From assembly GCA_017555455.1 (NCBI GenBank), contig JAFZGJ010000048.1, positions 1 through 33,262 of the forward strand: 33,262 nucleotides of DNA, written 5' to 3'. A program made the translations under genes and the position numbers. Below are positions 16,074 to 24,288 of the stretch, piece after piece. The stretch's first letter is position 1. Every line of letters starts with the position of its first letter. The stretch comes from Lachnospiraceae bacterium. GTDB lineage: Bacteria; Bacillota; Clostridia; Lachnospirales; Lachnospiraceae. The notes under the pieces were generated by a model, which searched no databases, was not told the DNA's origin, and worked only from the letters and a program-made list of their open reading frames with translations.

Positions 16074-17411
16074 TTATTGGTTTTCCTTTCTTTCACGAAT
16101 AATAAACTTCAACGGAGTTCCTTTAAATCCGAATGCATTACGAATCTGGTTTTCAATATATCTGGTATAGGAGAAATGCATCAGTTCTTTATCATTTACA
16201 AAGATTACAAAAGTCGGTGGTTTTACCGCTGCCTGTGTAATATAGTATAAACGTAATCTCTTTCCCTTGTCGGAAGGTGGCTGCTGCATAGCAACTGCTT
16301 CTGTCATAATTTCATTTAACACACCGGTTCCTACTCGAAGAGCACAGTTTTCAATTACAGCATCAATGGTTTCAAACAGCTTTGGCAAACGCTGTCCTGT
16401 CAACGCAGAAATAAATACCATTTCCGCATACTGCATAAAAGAAAGGGTATCCTGAATTTTTCTGGTGAATTTATAAATAGTCTTATCATCTTTTTCAATG
16501 CTATCCCATTTATTTACCGCAATAATCATACCTTTTCCGCGTTCATGGGCAATTCCGGCAATCTTAGCATCCTGTTCCGTTACCCCTTCTTTGGCATCAA
16601 TCACAAGTACCACCACGTCAGCCCGTTCCACAGCACTGACAGTACGGATAATCATGTAATGTTCCAAATCCTCTTTAATTTTATTTTTACGGCGAAGCCC
16701 TGCTGTATCGATAAATACATACTCTTTTCCATTATGAACTACTTCCGTATCTACGGCATCACGGGTAGTTCCGGCAATATCCGATACAATAAGTCTGTTT
16801 TCCCCAAGTAATTTGTTTATTAAAGAAGATTTTCCTACATTAGGCTTACCTACAATAGCAATTCTTGGTCTGTCATCCTCTTCTGTTTCCATAGTTTCTT
16901 TATCAAAATGAGAAGTTACTACATCTAACATGTCACCGATACCTAGACGGTTGGCTGCAGAAATCGGAACAGGGTCACCAATTCCCAAATTATAAAATTC
17001 ATAAGTATCTGCCATGAATTTTTCAAAGCTGTCTACTTTATTCACTACCAGAACTACCGGCTTTTTGGATCTTCTTAACATATCTGCCACTTTTGCATCT
17101 GCATCTACAAGTCCCTGTTTTACATCCACAAGGAAAATAATTACATCTGCAGTATCCATAGCAATCTGAGCCTGCTCTCTCATCTGAGAAAGAATAATAT
17201 CTTTACTGTCCGGTTCAATACCACCGGTATCAATTAAAGTAAAGTTCATATCCAACCAGGTAATATCTGCATAAATTCTGTCTCTTGTAATTCCCGGTGT
17301 ATCTTTTACAATCGCAATCTTTTCTCCTGCCAAGGCATTAAAAAGTGTAGATTTACCAACATTAGGTCTTCCTACTACCGCAACGATAGGTTTTCTTTTT
17401 CTATCTGCCAT
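16074..17411 (-). CDS. der: Ribosome biogenesis GTPase Der (EngA)
   Basis: Double GTPase needed for 50S subunit assembly. The product is 445 aa from the ATG at 17411. G domain 1 has GRPNVGKST (14-22), DTGG (about 71-74) and NKVD (about 134-137). G domain 2 has GKPNVGKSS (198-206), DTAG and NKWD. A KH-like C-terminal domain spans about 350-441 and ends [10 protein letters not shown]. The upstream ATG at 17423 is the first codon of ATGGAGGA, which supplies the ribosome binding site, so the inner ATG is chosen. It lies in the operon DUF512-der-plsY-gpsA. Confidence 0.97.
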   Translation of the reverse strand: MADRKRKPIVAVVGRPNVGKSTLFNALAGEKIAIVKDTPGITRDRIYADITWLDMNFTLIDTGGIEPDSKDIILSQMREQAQIAMDTADVIIFLVDVKQGLVDADAKVADMLRRSKKPVVLVVNKVDSFEKFMADTYEFYNLGIGDPVPISAANRLGIGDMLDVVTSHFDKETMETEEDDRPRIAIVGKPNVGKSSLINKLLGENRLIVSDIAGTTRDAVDTEVVHNGKEYVFIDTAGLRRKNKIKEDLEHYMIIRTVSAVERADVVVLVIDAKEGVTEQDAKIAGIAHERGKGMIIAVNKWDSIEKDDKTIYKFTRKIQDTLSFMQYAEMVFISALTGQRLPKLFETIDAVIENCALRVGTGVLNEIMTEAVAMQQPPSDKGKRLRLYYITQAAVKPPTFVIFVNDKELMHFSYTRYIENQIRNAFGFKGTPLKFIIRERKENQ

Positions 17412-17460
17412 GTTTTCCTCCATTTTCCATCAAACTATACATCTATTAAAATATGTTTCG

Positions 17461-18798
17461 CTATTTACTTCTTCTTAATATAGTATTTACAAAGTCATAT
17501 CCGCTTGATTTTACAATATTCACGGGAACTTGTAAAGTTTTTTCCAAATCCCGGATGGTGTAATCATCCAATAAAACCTGTTCCCCGCTACGAAGCACAT
17601 TTTCAGGAATCAACATTCTTTCTCCCAATGGAAGCTCCTTTCCCTGAGCCATAATATCGGTTCCTGTCAACAATCCGCTGACAGTAATATTCTCTCCAAA
17701 GAAATCATTTCGGATAGCATGTACATGAATGGTAAGTCCTTCTACCGTATCCTCCAACTGTTTAGCCGCTGCTTTGATACAAGGGTAGCTGAGTTTACCG
17801 GTAATTACCGAGAGTTCTTCTTTTTGGAACAAGCGCCCCTCTTTATTTTCTTCCTTTATTTTATTTAGACCTTCTTCAAATTCATCCATGAAAAGTCGAA
17901 GCATTCCTACACCATTTTCCAATTGTAAATATCCATCGTAGGATTTTTCCTCCGGCAGTTCCCAATCTGCCAGCAGATACCATTCATCACTGGCATGGAT
18001 AAAATGAAGCTCATATTCTGTAAAAGCTTTTTCCTGCCATTTATGGATGGTATTTAATACATTTATGGCATCCTCTTTGGTAAACGGTTCTAAGGGATAT
18101 AATCCCTCTCTGAATTTAGATAATCCCACCGGTACCACAGATACGCTTTCCAAATAAGGAAGATACTCATACAAATCTTTAATACTTCTTTCCAATTCTT
18201 CCCCATCATTGACACCTTTACATAAAACAATCTGTCCATTCATAATAATTCCGGCATCATAAAATTTTTTTACCTTTTCCAAAGCCTGTCCCGCAAAACG
18301 GTTATTTAACATTTTACAGCGAAGTTCCGGATTAGTAGTCTGGAAAGAAATATTGATAGGTGACAAATTGTATTTAATAATTCTTTCTACATCGTGGTCT
18401 GACATATTGGTAAGAGTAATATAATTTCCCTGCAAAAAAGACAATCTGGAATCATCATCCTTAAAATACAGTGTTTCTCTCATTCCCTTTGGCATCTGGT
18501 CAATAAAACAGAAGATACATTTATTATGGCAGGAACGGTACTCATCCATAAGTCCGTTTTCAAAGACAATTCCTAAATCTTCATCCGGGTCTTTGTCAAT
18601 TTCCAACAACCATTCTTCTCCATCCGGTTTACGGATTAATACTTCAATATATTCATCCTCCACATAATATTGATAATCAAAAATATCTTCGATAGGCTGA
18701 TCGTTAATGGCAACCAGTTCATCCCCCGGTTCAATCTCCAATTCCTCAGCGATACTTCCTTCTAAAACTTTATCTATGATGTGTATATTCTTTTTCAT
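17461..18798 (-). CDS. DUF512 protein with PDZ-like and radical-SAM-type domains
   Basis: The product is 445 aa from the ATG at 18798. The N-terminal 60 residues are PDZ-like (VLEGSIAEELEIEPGDELVAIND pattern at about 11-33). Next comes a radical-SAM-type cysteine motif CHNKCIFC (C90, C94, C97) followed by FIDQMPKGMRETLYFKDDD-like residues and a partial TIM barrel. The C-terminal part is the DUF512 region, with EWYLLAD, a YPCIKAAA-type segment and DVD/DFVN motifs. It is annotated elsewhere as an Fe-S oxidoreductase. No substrate is known, but the gene is commonly found just before der, which hints at a translation or ribosome role. The upstream in-frame ATG at 18810 overlaps the GGAG ribosome binding site. 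It is the first gene of the der operon. Confidence 0.88.
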   Translation of the reverse strand: MKKNIHIIDKVLEGSIAEELEIEPGDELVAINDQPIEDIFDYQYYVEDEYIEVLIRKPDGEEWLLEIDKDPDEDLGIVFENGLMDEYRSCHNKCIFCFIDQMPKGMRETLYFKDDDSRLSFLQGNYITLTNMSDHDVERIIKYNLSPINISFQTTNPELRCKMLNNRFAGQALEKVKKFYDAGIIMNGQIVLCKGVNDGEELERSIKDLYEYLPYLESVSVVPVGLSKFREGLYPLEPFTKEDAINVLNTIHKWQEKAFTEYELHFIHASDEWYLLADWELPEEKSYDGYLQLENGVGMLRLFMDEFEEGLNKIKEENKEGRLFQKEELSVITGKLSYPCIKAAAKQLEDTVEGLTIHVHAIRNDFFGENITVSGLLTGTDIMAQGKELPLGERMLIPENVLRSGEQVLLDDYTIRDLEKTLQVPVNIVKSSGYDFVNTILRRSK

Positions 18799-18839
18799 GT
18801 TTTTCTCCATTTTACATTTTGTTATGATACCCTAGTATC

Positions 18840-18868
18840 AGTTTACCCGAAAAAACACTTTCTGTCAC
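18840..18868 (-). promoter_or_regulatory. Candidate sigma-A promoter of the DUF512-der-plsY-gpsA operon
   Basis: On the minus strand GTGACA (18863-18868; 5 of 6 to consensus) is followed after 17 bp by TAAACT (18840-18845; 4 of 6). A small dyad GATAC-CCTA-GTATC (18826-18839) lies directly downstream, at the expected start point. Confidence 0.5.
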
Positions 18869-18875
18869 CTTAAAC

Positions 18876-18904
18876 TTGACACTAAAACTTTTGCCTATTA
18901 TATT
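18876..18904 (+). promoter_or_regulatory. Sigma-A promoter of the PRPP synthetase gene
   Basis: A perfect TTGACA (18876-18881) is followed by a 17-bp spacer and TATATT (18899-18904; 5 of 6). It stands back to back with the promoter of the DUF512 operon, only 7 bp apart at the -35 boxes. The predicted leader is about 70 nt and contains GGAGGAAGAG just before the start codon. Confidence 0.8.
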
Positions 18905-18982
18905 AATAAGTGGAAGAAAATATATTTTGACAATTTATTCCATAAAACAACACAAATATATTATGACTATTCGGAGGAAGAG

Positions 18983-20173
18983 ATGCCAAATTTACATTCA
19001 TTAGAAAATGCATTACCCGTTGCACCACTGAAATTAGTTGTTATGGACTCCGCCAAAGCTATGGGCGAAGAAATTAACAGTTATTTAGTTGAATTCAGAA
19101 AAAAGATTAATAATAAATTCAGTAAAGACAATGCTATTCAAGGATATATTGAAGATTCTTATCTTGCAAAAGCGGAATGTCCCCGTTTTGGAACCGGAGA
19201 AGGTAAGGGTGTATTCAAAGAATCCATTCGAGGCAAAGATTTATTTATTTTGGTTGATGTGGTTAACCATAGCCTTACTTATACCGTTAACGGTTTCACA
19301 AATCACAAATCTCCTGATGACCATTATCAGGATTTAAAACGTATTATCGCTGCTGCGACCGGTAAGGCCCATCGAATCAATGTCATCATGCCTTTTCTTT
19401 ATGAGGGCAGACAGCACAAACGTTCCACAAGAGAATCCTTAGACTGTGCTTTTATGTTAGAAGAATTATATAGCATGGGGGTAGATAACTTTATTACTTT
19501 TGATGCCCATGATCCACGTGTTGCCAATGCGATTCCCTTAAAAGGCTTTGACAACTATGTAACACCATTCCAGTTTGCACGTGCATTATTGAATGTAGAA
19601 AAGGATTTAATTATCGACAAAGACCATTTGGTAGTTATTTCTCCCGATGAAGGTGCTTTAAACAGAACCATTTATTTTGCCAACGTTTTAGGAGTTAACA
19701 CCGGTATGTTCTACAAACGTCGCGACTATACTACTATTGTAAACGGTAAAAACCCTATCGTTGCTCACGAATTCTTAGGTGACAGCTTAGAAGGAAAAGA
19801 TGTAATCATTTTAGATGACATGATTTCTTCCGGTGAAAGTATGATTGATACTGCAAGACAGTTAAAAGAAATGCATGCAAACCGAGTATTTATCTGTTGT
19901 ACCTTTGGACTTTTCACCAACGGTTTACAGGCCTTCGATGAAGCTTACGAAAAAGGTTATTTTGAAAAAGTTATTACTACTAACTTAAATTATCTTCCAC
20001 CGGAAATTTATGAACGTCCTTATTATGTTCAGGCAAATATGAGCAAATATATTGCTTCTATTATTGACTTTATGAACCATGACGTTTCTACAGAAAATGT
20101 ACAGCCTTCTGCTGAAAAAATTCATAAGGTACTTGACTGCTATAATAAACGTTTACCTTTAGATATTGACTAA
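18983..20173 (+). CDS. prs: Ribose-phosphate pyrophosphokinase, long divergent form
   Basis: Makes PRPP from ribose-5-phosphate and ATP for nucleotide, His and Trp synthesis. The 396-aa product is longer than the usual 315 aa and diverged. The PRPP loop is ILDDMISSGESM (276-287) where classical enzymes have DDMIDTAGT. The ATP loop region reads PFLYEGRQHKRSTRE (137-151) in place of PYxRQDRK. The metal-site segment is FDAHDPR (173-179) in place of DLHAxQ. SPDEGALNR (220-228) matches the SPDxGGxxR segment. The N-terminus carries extra sequence and the C-terminus has a helical extension. The start has GGAGGAAGAG at the right distance. It is a single gene with its own promoter and terminator. Assignment is by motif pattern; a related phosphoribosyltransferase-like activity is the alternative. 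Confidence 0.85.
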   Translation: MPNLHSLENALPVAPLKLVVMDSAKAMGEEINSYLVEFRKKINNKFSKDNAIQGYIEDSYLAKAECPRFGTGEGKGVFKESIRGKDLFILVDVVNHSLTYTVNGFTNHKSPDDHYQDLKRIIAAATGKAHRINVIMPFLYEGRQHKRSTRESLDCAFMLEELYSMGVDNFITFDAHDPRVANAIPLKGFDNYVTPFQFARALLNVEKDLIIDKDHLVVISPDEGALNRTIYFANVLGVNTGMFYKRRDYTTIVNGKNPIVAHEFLGDSLEGKDVIILDDMISSGESMIDTARQLKEMHANRVFICCTFGLFTNGLQAFDEAYEKGYFEKVITTNLNYLPPEIYERPYYVQANMSKYIASIIDFMNHDVSTENVQPSAEKIHKVLDCYNKRLPLDID

Positions 20174-20195
20174 TTTATTAAAAATAAGAAAAAAC

Positions 20196-20232
20196 AAGTG
20201 GTGCCTCTGTTTCTGCAGTTGCACCACTTTTT
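20196..20232. terminator. Bidirectional terminator between prs and the histidine kinase gene
   Basis: A 9-bp perfect stem AAGTGGTGC (20196-20204) and GCACCACTT (20221-20229) has a 16-nt loop. Five T (20228-20232) end it on the plus strand, and a run of six T follows on the minus strand (complement of the A tract at 20189-20194). It serves both convergent units. Confidence 0.85.
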
Positions 20233-20234
20233 CA

Positions 20235-22709
20235 TTATTTCTTTTCCACCCGAGGAAACTTAATAATTGATTTAAACAAATCCCCATCTACCTGAATTTC
20301 AAATTCGCCCCCTTGAGCTTCCACAAGGTTCTTCGCAATGGATAACCCTAATCCACTACCTTCTGTCTGTCTGGATCTGTCTCCGCGGATAAACCGTTCC
20401 GTTAAATCACTGGCGTCTACCTCTAAATACTTTGCAGAAATATTTTTTACGGAAAAGACATATTTTTTATCTGTTCCATCTTCTTCCATTTCAATATATA
20501 CCCTGGTTCCATGCATTGCATATTTCGATATATTTTGAAATAAATTCTCCATAACACGCCACAACTGACTGCTGTCGGCTTCTATTATCATTGGACTATC
20601 GGGCAATTTTGTTACAATCTGAAGATTTCCTGCTTCAAATTTTTCACTAAATTCGCCTATGGATTGTCTGACTAACTGTACAAAATTAATATTCTCCAAC
20701 TGAATATTGATATTTCCCGAAGAAATTTTGGAAGCCTCTACCAAATCATCAATCAACTGTTTCAATCTCTGGGACTTATTGTCTAAAATATGGATATATC
20801 CCTGAATCCTCTGTTCACTGATATTTTCCCGCTTTAACAAATCTACATAAGTTATAATGGAAGTTAAAGGTGTCTTAATGTCATGGGAAACATTGGTAAT
20901 TAAATCTGTTTTCAGTTTCTCATCCTTCATACTGGTTTCTACCGCTTTTCTAATTCCCACTCCAATGCTGTTTACAGATTCTGCCAATCTCAAATTTTCT
21001 CCATGAAGCTGTGTGGTATCAATACGATGCTTAGAATCTCCATTTTTAATGGTTTCAATTCCGTTTACAATTTCTTCTCTTTGCTTGCTTTCACGATACA
21101 GGTACATACCAACCAGAATATCTAACAGAAACGCACCAATAACACCACCTACACCTAAAAGAACCAAAATCAGATTTACAATTAGGAATATCAAATAAGG
21201 AATCCATATTCTGGACATCAAACTACCGTTGGCTATAGTTTTTAAAATTAAAGTTTTGATTCCCTCGATTACTGCATAAACAAATGTTGTTTTCCATACT
21301 TTTTTTGCTTTTATTCTTCGAACTAATGAGAAATATAACTGTATTCCTATTTCATTCATTATAAATACAAGCAACCCCACAGCCATGGGCAGCATAGCAT
21401 AACTTACGGTACCATTTCTAAAACCATTTAATAACTGCCAGCCTACCTTTGCCAGAATTACTTCTGCTCCTACCGCCAAAACTATCCAAAATTCTAAAAA
21501 TATCTTATCCCGCTTGCAAATGGCATACTTAAGATTCCCTTCCTCATCTATGATACGTCCTTCTTTACAAGTTAAATACCAAAGAATCAGTATCCCCAAA
21601 ATCATAGCACACACAGCACATATGGATAAGGAAATAAAATAAGGTCTGAATGCCTTTAATTCATTTCTAACCATCTGCAAACTATCAGCTGCCGGATAAT
21701 CTGTATTAACCCAGATCCAAACTCTGGTATCATCCCCAAAAGTATACTCATAGGATTTCAGCATATTCCTCATTTGTTTTGCGGAAATTTCTGTATTGGT
21801 ATTTATCTGAACCTTATCCGGATTAAAATAAACAAATTTACCTCCCTGTTCTTTTACCATGGATGTAATATCATCTGTTGATTTTCCTCTAAAGGTTAAA
21901 TCTGCATTACTATAATACTGTAATCCTTTATCTGAATTTATCTGGAAACAATAACTGATATTAGTATTTTGCAAATTATATTGCTGTTTTAAGGCCACAT
22001 ATTCTGTGTAATTATTAAAAAGACTATTAGCAGAATCCATTAAATTCTTCTTCAAAATCTCATATTCTTCTATATTAGAGGCACACTGTATCAAATCTTT
22101 TCCGTCTACCGTTACATATCTTGGCATCAAAATTTCTATAGCAAATTTATCATCACCTACATTATCGGCAGCAAGAACTTCTGCATTGTCCTGTAAACTT
22201 CCCACATATTCTTTAATTTGGGACTTATCCATAGCAGAATCACTCAGGGTATTTTTAAAAAACATGGCATTTAAATCTTCCCATGTTCCCACAAGTGTTT
22301 TATAAGTAAAACCATAATTCCCCCAGGTAATTAAATCATCTAAATAATACTGCGCTTGCGGTGCATATTTAGAAACTTCTTTATCTCTATTAGCATAATG
22401 AGTTATTTCAATTTTTTTATTCTCATCATATTTTCCGTTGGTTTCTAATTGATGACAAATGACCACATAACGGGTAATCTGTTCCATATTACCTACGAGC
22501 AAGGATTGAAATATTTCTTTTTCTTCGAATGCCTGCTCATGCTCCAATGGGGATACCGCATAATGATAGGTTGTTCCATAAGACGTAGAAATATTAAAAA
22601 ATGAATTAATAAAAATAAAAGTCACACTAACTGCTAAAACTACTGCTAATATTCTATTAAAAAACAAAAACAGTTCCCTTTTTTTGCTATTAATTACCTT
22701 CTTTTTCAT
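20235..22709 (-). CDS. Large polytopic sensor histidine kinase
   Basis: The product is 824 aa. An N-terminal membrane span lies at about 17-38. A long extracytoplasmic region (about 40-355) has no domain I recognise. A cluster of further spans lies at about 356-380, 404-421, 436-461, possibly 473-493, and 501-540. A short linker (about 541-590) is followed by the HisKA domain with phospho-acceptor H609 (NVSHDIKTPLTS) and HATPase_c with an N-box (NLFQNISKYA, 722-731) and G-box (GSGLGLS, 784-790). The N-box has ISK where most kinases have NAxK/KY, which is tolerated. It lies 12 nt after the response regulator gene, its obvious partner. The signal is unknown; the big outer domain plus several spans suggests an envelope or peptide signal. 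Confidence 0.93.
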   Translation of the reverse strand: MKKKVINSKKRELFLFFNRILAVVLAVSVTFIFINSFFNISTSYGTTYHYAVSPLEHEQAFEEKEIFQSLLVGNMEQITRYVVICHQLETNGKYDENKKIEITHYANRDKEVSKYAPQAQYYLDDLITWGNYGFTYKTLVGTWEDLNAMFFKNTLSDSAMDKSQIKEYVGSLQDNAEVLAADNVGDDKFAIEILMPRYVTVDGKDLIQCASNIEEYEILKKNLMDSANSLFNNYTEYVALKQQYNLQNTNISYCFQINSDKGLQYYSNADLTFRGKSTDDITSMVKEQGGKFVYFNPDKVQINTNTEISAKQMRNMLKSYEYTFGDDTRVWIWVNTDYPAADSLQMVRNELKAFRPYFISLSICAVCAMILGILILWYLTCKEGRIIDEEGNLKYAICKRDKIFLEFWIVLAVGAEVILAKVGWQLLNGFRNGTVSYAMLPMAVGLLVFIMNEIGIQLYFSLVRRIKAKKVWKTTFVYAVIEGIKTLILKTIANGSLMSRIWIPYLIFLIVNLILVLLGVGGVIGAFLLDILVGMYLYRESKQREEIVNGIETIKNGDSKHRIDTTQLHGENLRLAESVNSIGVGIRKAVETSMKDEKLKTDLITNVSHDIKTPLTSIITYVDLLKRENISEQRIQGYIHILDNKSQRLKQLIDDLVEASKISSGNINIQLENINFVQLVRQSIGEFSEKFEAGNLQIVTKLPDSPMIIEADSSQLWRVMENLFQNISKYAMHGTRVYIEMEEDGTDKKYVFSVKNISAKYLEVDASDLTERFIRGDRSRQTEGSGLGLSIAKNLVEAQGGEFEIQVDGDLFKSIIKFPRVEKK

Positions 22710-22721
22710 TTTTTATCCTCA

Positions 22722-23414
22722 TTAGATTTTCTCGATCTTATATCCAACTCCCCATACCACCTTTAAATACTTCGGCTCTTTGGGATTAATTTCTATTTTC
22801 TCTCTGATATGTCGAATATGTACCGCCACTGTATTATCTGCTCCGATTGCCTCTTCCTCCCAGATATATTCATAAATCTGTTCAATGGAAAATACTCTTC
22901 CTTGATTTTTTACAAGCAACAGTAGAATATTGTATTCAATAGGTGTCAGTCTTACCGCTTCCCCATCCACGGTTACTTCTTTGGTATCATCATTAATAAT
23001 CAAATCTCCGGTTTTATAAATTAAATTATTTTCCTGTGCCATATTCCCTAGTTTGGTATAACGTCTTAACTGGGATTTCACTCTGGCCACCAGTTCCAAC
23101 GGATTAAAAGGCTTGGTAATGTAATCATCCGCTCCGATATTTAATCCTAAAATCTTGTCTGCATCCTGGGATTTGGCGGATAAAAAGATAATAGGAATAC
23201 TATAATTTTCCCGGATTTTCATAGTAGCTCTGATACCATCCAGTTTCGGCATCATAATATCCATAATTAATAAATGAATATCCTGCTTTTTTAATATTTC
23301 TATAGCTTCTTCCCCATCGTATGCCTTAAATATATGATACCCTTCCTGCATCAAATAAATTTCAATAGCATCTACAATTTCCCGTTCATCATCACAAACT
23401 AAAATATTATACAT
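22722..23414 (-). CDS. OmpR/PhoB-family response regulator
   Basis: The 230-aa product has a receiver domain with acidic pair D8/D9, phospho-acceptor D52 (LLIMDIMMPKLDG), the T/S switch in IIFLSAKSQ (about 75-83) and the conserved lysine in YITKPFNP. A winged-helix DNA-binding domain follows (about 130-230; LTPIEYNILLLLVKNQGRVFSIEQIYEYIW and NTVAVHIRHIREKIE regions). The start is preceded by AGGGGG. It is the first gene of a two-gene operon with the histidine kinase. A candidate extended -10 promoter lies about 60 nt upstream. Confidence 0.95.
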   Translation of the reverse strand: MYNILVCDDEREIVDAIEIYLMQEGYHIFKAYDGEEAIEILKKQDIHLLIMDIMMPKLDGIRATMKIRENYSIPIIFLSAKSQDADKILGLNIGADDYITKPFNPLELVARVKSQLRRYTKLGNMAQENNLIYKTGDLIINDDTKEVTVDGEAVRLTPIEYNILLLLVKNQGRVFSIEQIYEYIWEEEAIGADNTVAVHIRHIREKIEINPKEPKYLKVVWGVGYKIEKI

Positions 23415-23471
23415 TACTTATCCCCCTTTTTCTTTTGAACTGCCTTCTTACCTTAATCTTCACCTTATTAA

Positions 23472-23480
23472 TTTATATCA
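23472..23480 (-). promoter_or_regulatory. Candidate extended -10 promoter of the two-component operon
   Basis: On the minus strand the sequence reads TGATATAAA (TATAAA at 23472-23477, with TG at the extended -10 position). No good -35 box is seen 16-18 bp upstream. The same TGATA core is used by the rplS and lepB promoters in this window. The leader would be about 50 nt. Confidence 0.4.
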
Positions 23481-23529
23481 TAAAGGGATTTCATTAAGAG
23501 AAAGCATATACAATTATTAAGATTTTTTT

Positions 23530-23563
23530 AATATTCAGAATTTTGCGAATTACTCTGAATATT
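23530..23563. repeat. 10-bp inverted repeat overlapping the yraN stop
   Basis: AATATTCAGA (23530-23539) and TCTGAATATT (23554-23563) form a perfect 10-bp dyad with a 14-nt spacer. On the minus strand the stem is followed by a run of A, not T, so it is not a standard terminator for yraN. It could act as an RNA end-stabilising hairpin, or as an operator for the downstream two-component genes. Confidence 0.55.
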
Positions 23564-23916
23564 CACCACTGACCCATATGCTCAAAAGCATTTTGAAACC
23601 ATCTGATTTCTTCACCGCAGATACTAACAATATCGTACCTAACCTGCTTTTTTATTCTTTTACTATAACAATATTGTCTTGCCACCTTACAGATTTGCTT
23701 CTGTTTATGGATAGAAACCGCTTCCCATGGTTCTCCATAAGAAGCGGTTTTCCGATATTTTACCTCTATAAAAATAATGTTTTCTTTGTCTTCACCAATT
23801 AAATCTACTTCTCCTTGAGTGATTCTGTAATTCATGGTAATAATATGAATTCCTTGCTTTCTCAAATAATTGGCTGCTATTTCTTCATAGGCTGTTCCGG
23901 TTTTTCTTTTATTCAT
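23563..23916 (-). CDS. yraN: YraN-family (UPF0102) putative endonuclease
   Basis: The 117-aa product is a PD-(D/E)xK-fold family member. It shows GTAYEEIAANYLRKQG (about 7-22), the core GEVDLIG (35-41) and IIFIEVKYR (47-55), which carry the acidic and Lys residues of the nuclease-like site, and WEAVSIHKQKQI (about 64-75). The role is not firmly established; the gene is conserved near rnhB in many Firmicutes, as here. GGAAGGA lies 5 nt before the ATG. It is the last gene of the lepB-rbgA-lepB-rnhB cluster, 72 nt after the FlhB-like gene. Confidence 0.92.
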   Translation of the reverse strand: MNKRKTGTAYEEIAANYLRKQGIHIITMNYRITQGEVDLIGEDKENIIFIEVKYRKTASYGEPWEAVSIHKQKQICKVARQYCYSKRIKKQVRYDIVSICGEEIRWFQNAFEHMGQW

Positions 23917-23988
23917 TCTTATCCTTCCCAGCTTCTCTCCGTTGTATACTCCTTTATACTGTAACTCTTCAGAGCCAGACTCAAATAG

Positions 23989-24270
23989 TTACATCTTGCT
24001 TCTGATTTTATCCATGGCATCTACAAAGACTAAAATTTCTGCTACCACTTCATATAATTCCGGTGGTATCATTTCTCCGATTTCCAATCTGGATAAAGTA
24101 TCTGCCAGCTTACTGTCCTGATGAATGGGAACGCTGGCTTCTTTTGCTTTTTCAATAATTCTCTCTGCTAATAAACCTCGTCCGGATGCCACAACCTTGG
24201 GAGCATCTTCTGAAGGGTCATATTCCAAGGCGATTGCCTGCTTTGGTTTTATTTCCGTTTTCTTCTCCAT
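23989..24270 (-). CDS. Stand-alone FlhB C-terminal-domain protein (YlqH-like)
   Basis: The 93-aa product matches only the part of FlhB that lies after the NPTH autocleavage site: AIALEYDPSEDAPKVVASG (about 12-30), LLAERIIEKAKEASVPIHQDSKLADTLSRLEIGE (about 33-66 as separate blocks) and IPPELYEVVAEILVFV (68-83). There is no membrane region and no NPTH motif, so it is not an export gate subunit. Bacillus YlqH is the same type of protein and also sits beside rnhB and a FliK-like gene (YlqG). Function is unknown; a role in flagellar export or substrate switching is an inference. It is 18 nt after the FliK-like gene. Confidence 0.88.
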   Translation of the reverse strand: MEKKTEIKPKQAIALEYDPSEDAPKVVASGRGLLAERIIEKAKEASVPIHQDSKLADTLSRLEIGEMIPPELYEVVAEILVFVDAMDKIRSKM

Positions 24271-24288
24271 AACTTTTTCCCCTAAAAA

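Noticed and set aside
15887-16096. 69-codon minus-strand frame overlapping the plsY start
   Set aside because: Different frame from the clearly conserved plsY; composition is unlike a real protein.
18927-18955. Second TTGACA upstream of the PRPP synthetase gene
   Set aside because: No -10-like hexamer lies 16-18 bp downstream; the first TTGACA/TATATT pair is far better.
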